Under the pieces are notes generated by a model that made no database searches, was not told the origin of the DNA, and was given only the letters and a program-made list of their open reading frames with translations. The translations under genes were made by a program, and so were the position numbers. DNA of 59,321 bases from Caballeronia arvi (GTDB lineage Bacteria > Pseudomonadota > Gammaproteobacteria > Burkholderiales > Burkholderiaceae), in contig NZ_FCOM02000050.1 of assembly GCF_001544695.2 (NCBI RefSeq), forward strand, positions 1 through 59,321, in the 5' to 3' direction. Within the stretch, counting starts at the first letter, position 1. The number at the start of each line of letters is the position of its first letter. Below, one piece after another: positions 1 to 8,404 of the stretch.

Positions 1-60
1 CGCCATCAAGCGCCCACACTTATCGGCTGTTAGTTTTTAAAGAGCACATCGCAAGACCGT
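1..60 (-). promoter_or_regulatory. rRNA operon leader with boxA
   Basis: Read on the minus strand, this stretch contains TGCTCTTTAA (plus-strand 37-46), a perfect boxA antitermination element. It is followed by the conserved Burkholderia-type leader AACAGCCGATAAGTGTGGGC. This is the leader just before a 16S rRNA gene, so an rRNA operon begins immediately to the left of the window and is transcribed leftwards, out of it. The 16S gene itself is not included. Confidence 0.85.
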
Positions 61-112
61 CAAACTTCACTACCGTCCTGCGTCGCTGCGTTGTCTGCAG
101 CAGAGAAACGAG

Positions 113-141
113 ATTATGAAGAACGACTCGGTTACTGTCAA
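113..141 (-). promoter_or_regulatory. rrn promoter, sigma-70 type
   Basis: On the minus strand there is a perfect -35 TTGACA (136-141), a 17-nt spacer and a -10 CATAAT (113-118). The expected start is near 106, about 60 nt before boxA. The sequence just upstream of the -35 (142-165) is AT-rich, as expected for an UP element. Position and quality make this the main promoter of the rRNA operon to the left. Confidence 0.85.
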
Positions 142-310
142 CAAGAATTTCGAAGATCTTTACTTGCTGATCGCGCCTGGAACCTTCTACAACCTACTCC
201 AGGCGCACCACCGATTCCCCTCTCCCGCTCCCTTCGCGCTCATCGATGCGCGAAGGAACGGAATTCTAGTAAGTGGCATCAGGAAGCGCAAGCGCTTTCC
301 CAAATAAAAA
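142..310. other. Upstream region of the rrn promoter, two hairpins, no gene seen
   Basis: No credible gene is present. Two perfect 9-bp inverted repeats are visible: GCGCCTGGA (173-181) with TCCAGGCGC (198-206), and CCTTCGCGC (231-239) with GCGCGAAGG (248-256). They lie between the 3' end of the enoyl-CoA hydratase gene and the rrn -35 box. Neither is followed by a T-run on either strand, so they are not ordinary intrinsic terminators. They could be protein-binding sites or a barrier to read-through into the rrn promoter. Confidence 0.5.
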
Positions 311-1087
311 TCATCGATGCCTGAAGACCGGCTTACGTTTCTCGACGAAGGCGGCCATGCCTTCCTTCTGGTCCTCCGTAGCAAACAGCGAATGGAACAG
401 CCGCCTCTCGAAATGCACGCCTTCCGCAAGCGTCGTCTCGTACGCGCGATTGACTGCCTCCTTGGCCATCATCACGACCGGCAACGAAAATCCTGCGATG
501 ATCGTCGCGGCCTCGACGGCCTCGTCGAGGAGACGCTCCGCCCCCACCACACGCGACACCAACCCCGCGCGCTCGGCCTCGTTCGCGTCCATCATTCGCG
601 CGGTCAGGCACATGTCCATCGCCTTGGCCTTCGAAACGGCGCGAGGCAGACGCTGCGTGCCGCCCGCACCCGGGATGACGCCAAGCTTTATCTCGGGCTG
701 GCCGAATTTCGCCGTGTCGGCAGCAATGACGATGTCGCACATCATGGCAAGCTCGCAACCACCGCCAAGCGCAAAACCGGCCACCGCGGCAATGACAGGC
801 TTGCGGATCGTGCGAATCGTCTCCCAGTTGCGCGTGATGTAGTCGCCCCGATAGACATCCATATAGGAATAGCTGGCCATCATGCCGATGTCCGCCCCCG
901 CGGCGAACGCCTTCTCGCTGCCGGTCAACACGATTGCACCGATGTTCTCGTCGGCGTCGAACGCCTTGAGCGCGGAGCCCAGTTCGTCCATGAGCGCGTC
1001 GTTCAGCGCGTTCAGCGCCTTGGGGCGGTTTAGCGTGATGAGTCCAACCCGATCACGCGTTTCGACCAGCAGATTCTCGTAAGCCAT
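311..1087 (-). CDS. Enoyl-CoA hydratase (crotonase family), phenylacetate-linked
   Basis: A 258-residue crotonase-fold protein, normal length for the family. The two catalytic glutamates are present with the usual 20-residue spacing: E112 in GGGCELAMMCD and E132 in PEIKLGVIPGAGG. The oxyanion-hole motif around FAAGADI (61-67) is also intact. These features predict hydration of trans-2-enoyl-CoA to 3-hydroxyacyl-CoA. The gene is divergent from paaN across a 140-bp region with a TetR-like operator, and paaG, paaI and paaK follow paaN, so a PaaF-like role in phenylacetyl-CoA degradation is inferred. A general beta-oxidation hydratase is the alternative. The start is supported by GGAGGAG seven or so bases upstream of the ATG. 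Confidence 0.85.
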   Translation of the reverse strand: MAYENLLVETRDRVGLITLNRPKALNALNDALMDELGSALKAFDADENIGAIVLTGSEKAFAAGADIGMMASYSYMDVYRGDYITRNWETIRTIRKPVIAAVAGFALGGGCELAMMCDIVIAADTAKFGQPEIKLGVIPGAGGTQRLPRAVSKAKAMDMCLTARMMDANEAERAGLVSRVVGAERLLDEAVEAATIIAGFSLPVVMMAKEAVNRAYETTLAEGVHFERRLFHSLFATEDQKEGMAAFVEKRKPVFRHR

Positions 1088-1165
1088 TCACTCCTCCCTC
1101 TCTACCCTCAGGTAAGCCCTAATGAAAAGACATCGTCACAGCATCTCGATAATGCTAACATCGCC

Positions 1166-1181
1166 AACCAACCGGTCGGTT
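1166..1181. promoter_or_regulatory. Candidate TetR-type (PaaR-like) operator
   Basis: AACCAACCGGTCGGTT is an inverted repeat in which 7 of 8 base pairs match about the CCGG centre. It lies between the divergent enoyl-CoA hydratase and paaN genes. TetR-family repressors of acyl-CoA catabolism, including PaaR of beta-proteobacteria, bind sites of this ACCGNNCGGT style. No regulator gene is adjacent, so the assignment to PaaR is inference. Confidence 0.55.
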
Positions 1182-1227
1182 AATTATTAGACCCAACATC
1201 TCTCTTCCTCGTACTCTTTTCGCGACC

Positions 1228-2937
1228 ATGACACATCCGCTATTCACGAAGCACGAAGCGACGCTCGACAAAGCGCTCGCAGCCATCGAAACGCGCGGCT
1301 ACTGGAGCCCGTTTGCCGAAATGCCGAGTCCCAAAGTGTACGGGGAAACGGCCAATGCCGATGGCGAAGCCGCGTTCAAGGCGCACTTCGGCAAGACATT
1401 CGAACTCGATCAGCCTTCCACCGGCGACACTGTCGGCAAGGAACGCTCGCCCTTCGGTATCGCACTCGACATCCGTTACCCGAAAGCCGATCCCGATGCG
1501 CTCGTCCGGGCCGCCGCCGATGCGCAAGCCGGCTGGCGCGCCGCCGGACCGCGGGCTTGGGTCGGCGTTAGCCTCGAGATTCTGTCGCGTCTGAATCGTG
1601 CCAGTTTCGAGATCGCCTACAGCGTCATGCACACGACCGGACAGGCATTCATGATGGCTTTCCAGGCCGGCGGCCCGCACGCACAGGACCGCGCGCTCGA
1701 AGCCGTCGTCTATGCATGGGACCAGTTGCGCCGCATCCCCGCCGAAGCGCACTGGGAAAAGCCACAAGGCAAGAACCCGGCGCTCGCGATGCAAAAGCGC
1801 TTCTCCATCGTCCCGCGCGGCACCGGACTCGTGCTCGGCTGCTGCACATTCCCGACGTGGAACGGCTATCCGGGCATGTTCGCCGATCTCGCCACAGGCA
1901 ACGCCGTCATCGTCAAACCACACCCCGGCGCAATCCTGCCGCTCGCCATTACCGTGCGCATCGCGCGCGAAGTGCTGCGTGAAGCCGGTTTCGATCCGAA
2001 CGTCGTCACCCTGCTCGCGACCGAGCCCAACGACGGCGCCCTCGTTCAGGATCTGGCCGTCCGCCCGGAGATCAAGCTGATCGACTTCACGGGCAGCACG
2101 CAAAACGGAACCTGGCTCGAGCGCAATGCACATCAGGCGCAGGTGTACACCGAAAAAGCGGGCGTGAATCAGATCGTCATCGATTCCGTGGACGATATGA
2201 AAGCCGCCGCGCGCAACATCGCCTTCTCGCTCGCGCTTTATTCCGGCCAGATGTGCACGGCGCCGCAGAACATCTACGTGCCGCGCGATGGCATCAGCAC
2301 AGCTGAAGGCCATCTCAGCTTCGACGATGTCGCGAAATCCATCGCGGGCGCCGTCCAGAAACTGGCATCCGATCCGGCGCGTGCCGTCGAACTCACGGGC
2401 GCGATCCAGAACGATGGCGTCGCGAATCGCGTCGACGAAGCCCGAGCGCTCGGCGAAATTCTGCTCGACAGCCAATCCCTGGCGCACCCGGTGTTTCCTG
2501 ACGCCCGCGTGCTCTCCCCGCTCGTGCTCAAGCTCGACGCGCGAACCGATGAAGCCAAATTCACGAAGGAATGGTTCGGCCCGATCTCCTTCGTCGTGGC
2601 GACCGACTCGACCGCGCAATCGCTCGACCTCGCCGGCTCCATCGCGCGCACGCACGGCGCACTGACGCTCTCGGCCTACAGCACCGACGAAAAGGTGATC
2701 GAAGCTGCGCACGAAGCGGCCATCGAGGGCGGCGTTGCGCTTTCGATCAACCTTACTGGCGGTGTGTTCGTCAATCAAACCGCAGCGTTCTCGGACTTCC
2801 ACGGCACGGGCGCAAATCCGGCTGCGAACGCCGCACTGTCCGACGCCGCCTTCGTCGCGAACCGCTTCCGCGTGGTGCAGAGCCGAGTCCATGTTGCTCC
2901 GACGGCCGCGCCGGCGGTAGCTGGCCAAACGGCATAA
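1228..2937 (+). CDS. paaN: Phenylacetic acid degradation protein PaaN (aldehyde dehydrogenase family)
   Basis: A 569-residue protein of the PaaN class typical of Burkholderia. It is an aldehyde dehydrogenase-fold enzyme without the C-terminal hotdog hydratase domain of enterobacterial PaaZ. The catalytic glutamate (E309, in VYTEKAG) and cysteine (C343, in SGQMCTAPQ) are both visible, and a cofactor-binding stretch with FTGS is at 287-290. The family oxidises the semialdehyde formed when the oxepin-CoA ring is opened in aerobic phenylacetate breakdown. It is the first gene of a plus-strand run with paaG, paaI and paaK. The ATG at 1228 lacks an obvious ribosome-binding site. Confidence 0.9.
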   Translation: MTHPLFTKHEATLDKALAAIETRGYWSPFAEMPSPKVYGETANADGEAAFKAHFGKTFELDQPSTGDTVGKERSPFGIALDIRYPKADPDALVRAAADAQAGWRAAGPRAWVGVSLEILSRLNRASFEIAYSVMHTTGQAFMMAFQAGGPHAQDRALEAVVYAWDQLRRIPAEAHWEKPQGKNPALAMQKRFSIVPRGTGLVLGCCTFPTWNGYPGMFADLATGNAVIVKPHPGAILPLAITVRIAREVLREAGFDPNVVTLLATEPNDGALVQDLAVRPEIKLIDFTGSTQNGTWLERNAHQAQVYTEKAGVNQIVIDSVDDMKAAARNIAFSLALYSGQMCTAPQNIYVPRDGISTAEGHLSFDDVAKSIAGAVQKLASDPARAVELTGAIQNDGVANRVDEARALGEILLDSQSLAHPVFPDARVLSPLVLKLDARTDEAKFTKEWFGPISFVVATDSTAQSLDLAGSIARTHGALTLSAYSTDEKVIEAAHEAAIEGGVALSINLTGGVFVNQTAAFSDFHGTGANPAANAALSDAAFVANRFRVVQSRVHVAPTAAPAVAGQTA

Positions 2938-3096
2938 GCCAAAGCGACAACGAAAGATGCGAAGGCCGAAGAGCCGTGCAAACGGCTTATGCCATTCGGC
3001 CTGATGGAAAGCGGTGCGCCGCGCGGCTAGTATCGGAATGTAAGGGAACCGGTCAGTCGTGGCCGGCGCGGCCGGATCGGCGACAGAGGAGAAGCA

Positions 3097-3888
3097 ATGA
3101 CAGAGAAGTCCGTATTGTTCCGCATCGATGGCGAAACGCGTGTCGCGACGCTGACGCTCAATCGCCCAGACAAGCTGAATAGCTTCACGCGCGAGATGCA
3201 TCGCGAGTTGAACGAGGCGCTCAGTGAAATCGAGGCGAGCAGGGCGCGCGCGCTGGTGATTACCGGCGCAGGCCGCGGTTTTTGCGCGGGTCAAGACCTG
3301 GCGGATCTGGATTTCACGCCCGGCTCGATGTCGGATCTCGGTAATCTCATCGACGAGTACTTCAATCCGCTGGTTCGCAGACTGCAGGCGATGCGGCTGC
3401 CGGTAATCGCCGCAGTGAACGGCACGGCGGCCGGGGCCGGGGCGAACCTCGCAATGGCGTGCGATCTCGTCATCGCGGCACGATCGGCAAGTTTCATACA
3501 GGCGTTCGTGAAGATCGGCCTCGTGCCGGACTCCGGTGGCACGTGGCTTTTGCCGCGTCGCGTCGGTGAGGCGCGCGCGCTCGGCCTCGCGTTGACGGGC
3601 GAAAAACTCAGCGCGGAAAAAGCCGAAGCCTGGGGAATCGTGTGGCGTGTCGTCGATGACGGCGAACTGCAGCAAGCGGCAGCGCAACTGGCCGCGCAAC
3701 TCGCGCAACAGCCGGCGCGCGCGGTCGTCGCGATCAAGCAGGCAATCCGCGCGAGCGCGAATAAGACTTTCGACCAGCAACTCGACCTCGAACGCGATCT
3801 GCAGCGCGAACTGGGTGCGTCGCCCGACTACATCGAAGGCGTAGCAGCATTCAAGGAAAAGCGCGCACCGCGCTTCGAAGGTCTGTGA
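3097..3888 (+). CDS. paaG: 2-(1,2-epoxy-1,2-dihydrophenyl)acetyl-CoA isomerase
   Basis: A 263-residue crotonase-superfamily protein. In place of the two hydratase glutamates it has G and A residues in GTAAGAGANLAM, and an aspartate at D145 in GLVPDSGGTW. This pattern is that of PaaG isomerases, which convert ring-1,2-epoxyphenylacetyl-CoA to the oxepin-CoA. The oxyanion-hole segment CAGQDL is at 63-68. The start at 3097 is preceded by a strong GAGGAG ribosome-binding site. It follows paaN by 159 bp and is followed closely by paaI, so it is probably part of the same catabolic unit. Confidence 0.9.
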   Translation: MTEKSVLFRIDGETRVATLTLNRPDKLNSFTREMHRELNEALSEIEASRARALVITGAGRGFCAGQDLADLDFTPGSMSDLGNLIDEYFNPLVRRLQAMRLPVIAAVNGTAAGAGANLAMACDLVIAARSASFIQAFVKIGLVPDSGGTWLLPRRVGEARALGLALTGEKLSAEKAEAWGIVWRVVDDGELQQAAAQLAAQLAQQPARAVVAIKQAIRASANKTFDQQLDLERDLQRELGASPDYIEGVAAFKEKRAPRFEGL

Positions 3889-3913
3889 GAACCCAATCAA
3901 ACCGGAGACACCC

Positions 3914-4339
3914 GTGACGCCACAACAACTGGCGGAAGCCACGGCCAAGGCCATGTATGAAGGCGACGCATGCTCGCGCGCGCTCGGCATCGAACTGATC
4001 GAAGTGCGGCCGGGCTATGCGCGGCTGCAAATGGACGTGCGCCCCGACTTTCTCAACGGTCATGCGATTTGCCACGGCGGCCTGATGTTCACCCTGGCGG
4101 ACTCTGCGTTCGCCTTCGCATGCAACTCATACAACATCAGCACGGTCGCGGCAGGCTGCTCGATCGAGTTTCTGCGACCCGTGCAAGGTGGTGATCGTCT
4201 GACCGCGGAGGCGATCGAGCAGACGTTGAGCGGCCGCACCGGCATCTACGATATCCGCGTGACGAATCGCGACGGCGAGGCGGTAGCAATGTTCCGCGGA
4301 AAGTCCGCTCAGATACGGGGCACTGTGATCCCCGCGTGA
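3914..4339 (+). CDS. paaI: Hydroxyphenylacetyl-CoA thioesterase PaaI
   Basis: A 141-residue hotdog-fold thioesterase, matching the usual PaaI length. The segment NGHAICHGGLMFTLADSAFA (48-67) holds the expected HGG turn and the catalytic aspartate D63. In the paa pathway PaaI hydrolyses dead-end ring-hydroxylated CoA esters and so recovers free CoA. The start is GTG at 3914, just after GGAGACACCC, 25 bp past the end of paaG. The gene sits between paaG and paaK, which supports the assignment. Confidence 0.9.
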   Translation: MTPQQLAEATAKAMYEGDACSRALGIELIEVRPGYARLQMDVRPDFLNGHAICHGGLMFTLADSAFAFACNSYNISTVAAGCSIEFLRPVQGGDRLTAEAIEQTLSGRTGIYDIRVTNRDGEAVAMFRGKSAQIRGTVIPA

Positions 4340-4409
4340 CGGAAATAGTTCATCGAACGGACGCGGCATGTAAAGGCCGCGCCGCATAGTCAGCATCAAG
4401 GAGACAGCA

Positions 4410-5714
4410 ATGACCACACCGCTGCCGCTCGAGCCGATCGAAAAGGCGAGCCGCGACGAACTCGCGGCGCTGCAACTCGAGCGCCTCAAATGGACGCTCA
4501 AACACGCCTACGAGAACTCGCCGGTCTATCGGCGCAAGTTCGACGAGGCGGGCGTCCATCCGGACGACGTCACATCGCTTTCGGATCTCGCGCGCTTTCC
4601 CTTCACGACGAAGAAGGACTTACGCGACAACTATCCGTTCGGCATGTTCGCGGTGCCTCAGGAGCGTGTCTCGCGCATTCATGCATCATCAGGAACGACG
4701 GGGAAGCCGACGGTCGTCGGCTACACGGCGCAGGATCTCGACAACTGGGCGAACCTCGTCGCACGCTCGATCCGTGCGGCCGGCGCGCGCCGTGGCGACA
4801 AGGTTCACGTGAGCTATGGCTACGGACTCTTCACCGGCGGTCTTGGCGCGCACTACGGCGCGGAGCGTGCGGGTCTCACGGTCATTCCTTTCGGCGGCGG
4901 CCAGACCGAGAAGCAGGTGCAACTGATTCAGGACTTCCGCCCCGACATCATCATGGTGACGCCGAGCTACATGTTGTCGATCGCCGACGAACTGGAGCGC
5001 CAAGGCCTCGATCCGGCGGCCTGCTCGCTGCGCATCGGCATTTTTGGCGCGGAGCCGTGGACGAACGACATGCGCCGTGCGATCGAAACTCGCATGGGCA
5101 TCGACGCAGTCGACATCTACGGACTCTCGGAAGTAATGGGGCCGGGCGTCGCGTCGGAATGCGCGGAAACCAAGGACGGCCCGACGATCTGGGAAGACCA
5201 CTTCTATCCCGAGATCATCGATCCCGAGACCGGCGAAGTGTTGCCCGACGGCGAATTCGGCGAGCTCGTCTTCACGTCGCTCACGAAGGAAGCGCTGCCG
5301 ATCATCCGCTATCGCACGCGCGATCTGACGCGCCTTCTGCCCGGCACCGCGCGCACGATGCGCCGCATGGAGAAGATCACCGGCCGCTCCGACGACATGA
5401 TGATCGTGCGCGGCGTCAACGTCTTTCCGACGCAGATCGAAGAGTTGCTGCTGAAGCGGCCCGTGCTCGCGCCGCACTATCAGATCGTGCTCACCAAGGA
5501 GGGCCCGCTCGACGTTCTGACGCTGAACGTCGAGCCTTGCCCGGAGTCGGCGCCCGACCTAACCGCACTCGACAGCGCGAAGGCCGCGCTCGCTTACGAC
5601 ATCAAGGCGCTGATCGGTGTGAGCGCCGTGGTGAACGTGCTCGCGGTGAATGGCATCGAACGTTCGGTCGGCAAGGCGCGGCGCGTGATCGACCGGCGCA
5701 ACAAGCCGTCCTGA
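4410..5714 (+). CDS. paaK: Phenylacetate-CoA ligase
   Basis: A 434-residue adenylate-forming enzyme of the PaaK family. The ATP phosphate-binding loop HASSGTTGKPTV is at 91-102. A further adenylation motif, YGLSEVMGPG, follows in the middle of the protein, and the C-terminal half ends with the small mobile domain. It activates phenylacetate with ATP and CoA, the entry step of the pathway. A clean AAGGAGA ribosome-binding site precedes the ATG. It is the last gene of the paaN-paaG-paaI-paaK run; the epoxidase genes paaABCDE and the thiolase paaJ are not in this window. Confidence 0.93.
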   Translation: MTTPLPLEPIEKASRDELAALQLERLKWTLKHAYENSPVYRRKFDEAGVHPDDVTSLSDLARFPFTTKKDLRDNYPFGMFAVPQERVSRIHASSGTTGKPTVVGYTAQDLDNWANLVARSIRAAGARRGDKVHVSYGYGLFTGGLGAHYGAERAGLTVIPFGGGQTEKQVQLIQDFRPDIIMVTPSYMLSIADELERQGLDPAACSLRIGIFGAEPWTNDMRRAIETRMGIDAVDIYGLSEVMGPGVASECAETKDGPTIWEDHFYPEIIDPETGEVLPDGEFGELVFTSLTKEALPIIRYRTRDLTRLLPGTARTMRRMEKITGRSDDMMIVRGVNVFPTQIEELLLKRPVLAPHYQIVLTKEGPLDVLTLNVEPCPESAPDLTALDSAKAALAYDIKALIGVSAVVNVLAVNGIERSVGKARRVIDRRNKPS

Positions 5715-5716
5715 CG

Positions 5717-5751
5717 TAAAAAAGCTCGCGGGCCTTGCGGGCCGCGAGCTT
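5717..5751 (-). terminator. Intrinsic terminator after mltA, probably also used by paaK
   Basis: A 10-bp stem AAGCTCGCGG/CCGCGAGCTT (5722-5731 with 5742-5751) lies between the convergent paaK and mltA genes. On the minus strand it is followed by six T residues, so it is a proper terminator for mltA. The plus-strand side lacks a T-run, so termination of paaK there would be weaker. Confidence 0.8.
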
Positions 5752-5773
5752 CTCAAAGACTAAGCAAGTCGAA

Positions 5774-6907
5774 TCAGGAATTCGGCATCAGCAGCCACAT
5801 CCTGCCGCCTTGCTTCATGCGGCCCGCGAGATCGCCGGCATCGTCGCCGAGACCCCAGAAGTAATCCGCGCGCACGCCGCCCTTGATCGCCGAGCCGGTG
5901 TCCTGCGCGAACACGAGACGGTTCATCGGCTGATTGCTGAGCGGACGGGTCGTCTGCAGGAACACGGGCGTGCCGAGCGGTATCGCCGAAGGATCGACCG
6001 CGATCGATCGTTCTGGCGTCAACGGCACGCCGAGCGCGCCCACCGGACCATCGCCCTGGCTCGCGGTCACCGTGTCGTTCGCGGGCATTTCGCGGAAAAA
6101 CACGAAGCGCGGATTCACGTCGAGTAGCGCGTCGACGCGCGCCGGATTCGCCTTCGCCCATGCCTTGATGCCTTGCATCGTCGCCTGCGCGGGCGTCAGT
6201 TCGCCGCGATCGAGCAGTTCCTTTCCGATCGACCGATACGGCTGATTGTTCGTGCCACCGAAGCCGACGCGCATCACGCTGCCGTCTTCCATCGTGACGC
6301 GTCCCGAACCTTGCACCTGCAGAAAGAATGCCTCGATCGGATCGTCCACCCATACGAGTTCGTTGCCGCTCAACACGCCCGAACGTTCGAGTTGCGCTCG
6401 CGCGGGCAGTGCCGAACCAGGCTTGTACCGATACGGCCAGCGATAAAGCGCGTACTGATACACACCGTGGCGCGTGCGCGAGCCTCGCAGAAGCGGCTCG
6501 TAATAGCCGGTCACGAGACCGTCGAGCGTGCCGTCGGTATTGGCGAGCTGAAATGGCGTGAAGTAGGTTTCGAAGAAGCTGCGCGCCGCCGACATGTCGA
6601 GGTCGTCCAGTCGCAGCGCCGCCGCACACGCCTTCTGCCAGTTGGCCTGACGCGCGAGCCGGTTGCAGTTCTGACGCAGCGCGGCTGTCGCGCCGATCAG
6701 CGAATCGTCCTGCCAGCCCGGCACCTGCTGCCAGCTCACCGCCGTCAGGCGCGACGCGGCGCGCTGCCCGGTTATGACCGGCGTGGTGGTTGCCGTGGCG
6801 GGGCCCGGCTTCACGTAACTGCCGCCTCCGCACGAGGCGAGCAGGACAGCCGTTGCAATCGATGCGGCCCAGGCCGCCAGCCGCGCGGTGGGCCGCGCGA
6901 AACGCAT
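5774..6907 (-). CDS. mltA: Membrane-bound lytic murein transglycosylase A (lipoprotein)
   Basis: A 377-residue MltA-family protein. It starts with MRFARPTARL, a short hydrophobic signal and a lipobox LLASC near residue 25, so it should be an outer-membrane lipoprotein. The C-terminal 3D-type domain, with three conserved aspartates, is visible in the stretch from AVDPSAIPLGTPVF through FAQDTGSAIKG to DYFWG. The enzyme cleaves the MurNAc-GlcNAc bond of peptidoglycan, giving 1,6-anhydromuropeptides. The frame stays open further upstream, but the signal peptide fixes the start at 6907. It is divergent from a small membrane gene 28 bp away. Confidence 0.9.
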   Translation of the reverse strand: MRFARPTARLAAWAASIATAVLLASCGGGSYVKPGPATATTTPVITGQRAASRLTAVSWQQVPGWQDDSLIGATAALRQNCNRLARQANWQKACAAALRLDDLDMSAARSFFETYFTPFQLANTDGTLDGLVTGYYEPLLRGSRTRHGVYQYALYRWPYRYKPGSALPARAQLERSGVLSGNELVWVDDPIEAFFLQVQGSGRVTMEDGSVMRVGFGGTNNQPYRSIGKELLDRGELTPAQATMQGIKAWAKANPARVDALLDVNPRFVFFREMPANDTVTASQGDGPVGALGVPLTPERSIAVDPSAIPLGTPVFLQTTRPLSNQPMNRLVFAQDTGSAIKGGVRADYFWGLGDDAGDLAGRMKQGGRMWLLMPNS

Positions 6908-6935
6908 ACAATGCTCGTTCTTGATGGGAACCGCC

Positions 6936-7085
6936 ATGTCTGATCTGTTCGACGAATATCCAATGCTTATTTTTGCGCTCGAATCGCTCGTGGCGCTCGC
7001 CTTGCTGATCTTCATCGTCGTGTGGACGGCATCGGGCAAGAAGAAAAACCAGAATCGCACGAACGATCCAGCCGACCGGCGCTGA
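6936..7085 (+). CDS. Small single-pass membrane protein of unknown function
   Basis: A 49-residue protein with an acidic N-terminus (MSDLFDEYP), one strong membrane segment (about residues 11-31) and a basic, polar C-terminal tail (SGKKKNQNRT). The topology suggests an inner-membrane anchor with the tail in the cytoplasm. It is divergent from mltA and convergent with apaG. No domain is recognised. A second in-frame ATG 12 nt upstream is possible. The well-formed membrane helix and tail argue that it is a real gene rather than chance. Confidence 0.6.
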   Translation: MSDLFDEYPMLIFALESLVALALLIFIVVWTASGKKKNQNRTNDPADRR

Positions 7086-7112
7086 GTTGCGCCGCGTGCC
7101 GCAGGCTTCCGC

Positions 7113-7487
7113 TTAGTGGAGCGTGCGCGGCATGTGCAATGCGAATTCCGCTATGGGCGCCTCGAAGCGCTCGCCATCTTCCGCCACGCAGAAATACTCG
7201 CCGCGCATCGTGCCGACCGGCGTTGCGATCACGGCCCAGCTCGTGTATTCGAACTGCTCGCCCGGAGGCAGGAGCGGCTGATGCCCGACGACGCCGAGCC
7301 CCTTCACTTCCTGCACGTGACTGTTGCTGTCGGTAATGATCCAGTGCCGCGAAATCAACTGCGCCGCGACCTGGCCAGTATTGCGGATCGTCAGCGTATA
7401 GGCGAACGCGTACTGGCGACTATCGGGGTCGGACTGTTCCGGCAAATACCGCGTCTCCACGGAAACGCTGAATTCGTACTGGCTCAT
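7113..7487 (-). CDS. apaG: ApaG domain protein
   Basis: A 124-residue ApaG protein, the usual length. It shows the family's conserved core: YAFAYTLTIRNTG, LISRHWIITDSNSHVQEVKG and GVVGHQPLLPPGEQFEYTSW. ApaG is a fibronectin type III-like fold linked to magnesium/cobalt phenotypes in enterobacteria, but its biochemical role is not settled. The ATG at 7487 is preceded by GGAACA and begins the conserved MSQYEF; the frame is open upstream, but that part is not conserved-looking. The gene converges on the small membrane protein gene. Confidence 0.9.
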   Translation of the reverse strand: MSQYEFSVSVETRYLPEQSDPDSRQYAFAYTLTIRNTGQVAAQLISRHWIITDSNSHVQEVKGLGVVGHQPLLPPGEQFEYTSWAVIATPVGTMRGEYFCVAEDGERFEAPIAEFALHMPRTLH

Positions 7488-7708
7488 CGTTGTTCCAATT
7501 CCCATTCGATCGGCCGCTGCGCTGCCGGACACGAGCACGCGGGCGCGCCGCTATTCGTCTGGCATTCTGCTTGATGCAGGCCGTGCCCGCAACACGATTG
7601 GCGCGTCGGCGTCACATCCGCGCGTCATCCATTGGCCGTTCGGACGACGGACCCGATGCAAAAACGCGGGTTAAAATCACGGCTTTAGGCCGCCACCCGC
7701 ATACGTCC

Positions 7709-8404
7709 ATGACGCAATTCCACATCGCTCCCAGCATCCTGTCCGCGGATTTCTCCCGCCTTGGCGAGGAAGTCCGCAACGTCGTCGCCGCTGGCGCCGA
7801 CTGGATCCACTTCGACGTCATGGACAACCACTACGTGCCAAATCTGACGATCGGCCCGTTGGTGTGCGAAGCCATCCGCCCGCACGTAGACGTCCCCATC
7901 GACGTGCACCTGATGGTGCGCCCGGTCGACCGCATCGTGCCCGATTTCGCGAAGGCCGGCGCCAATGTGATCAGTTTCCATCCGGAAGGTTCGGATCACA
8001 TCGACCGCACGCTGTCGCTGATCCGCGATCACGGTTGCAAGGCGGGCCTCGTGTTCAATCCCGCGACGCCGCTCAATTACCTCGACCACGTGATGGACAA
8101 GATCGACCTCGTGCTGATCATGTCGGTTAATCCGGGGTTCGGCGGCCAGTCGTTCATTCCCGAAGCGCTCAACAAGCTGCGCGAGGCGCGTGCGCGCATC
8201 AATGCGTATCGCGATCGCACGGGACGGGAGATCCATCTCGAAGTCGACGGCGGCGTGAAGGTGGACAACATCGCGGAAATCGCGGCGGCCGGCGCCGACT
8301 CGTTCGTCGCGGGCTCGGCTATTTTCGGCAAGCCCGACTACAAGCAGGTCATCGACGCGATGCGCGCGGAACTGGCGAAGGCCGAATCGGGAGCGAAGGC
8401 ATGA
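7709..8404 (+). CDS. rpe: Ribulose-phosphate 3-epimerase
   Basis: A 231-residue TIM-barrel epimerase of normal length. Family signatures include IAPSILSADFSRLGEE at the N-terminus, WIHFDVMDNHYVPN with a metal-binding and catalytic aspartate, SVNPGFGGQSFIP, and LEVDGGVK with the second catalytic aspartate. It interconverts ribulose 5-phosphate and xylulose 5-phosphate. The frame is open for 73 codons upstream, but the conserved start MTQFHIAPS is at 7709. It overlaps gph by 4 bp (ATGA) and opens the rpe-gph-trp gene row. Confidence 0.95.
   Translation: MTQFHIAPSILSADFSRLGEEVRNVVAAGADWIHFDVMDNHYVPNLTIGPLVCEAIRPHVDVPIDVHLMVRPVDRIVPDFAKAGANVISFHPEGSDHIDRTLSLIRDHGCKAGLVFNPATPLNYLDHVMDKIDLVLIMSVNPGFGGQSFIPEALNKLREARARINAYRDRTGREIHLEVDGGVKVDNIAEIAAAGADSFVAGSAIFGKPDYKQVIDAMRAELAKAESGAKA

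Noticed and set aside
91..324. Short plus-strand frames at the left edge, over the rrn promoter
   Set aside because: They cover the rrn promoter and leader on the other strand, have no domain and no ribosome-binding site.
3044..3057. Second PaaR-like operator before paaG
   Set aside because: Only the right half (AACCGGTCAGT) matches; the left half is GGG instead of ACC, so symmetry is lost. Kept only as a remark.
1240..3990. A 916-codon open frame on the minus strand across paaN and paaG
   Set aside because: Same reason: antisense to well-supported genes, with no recognisable protein features.
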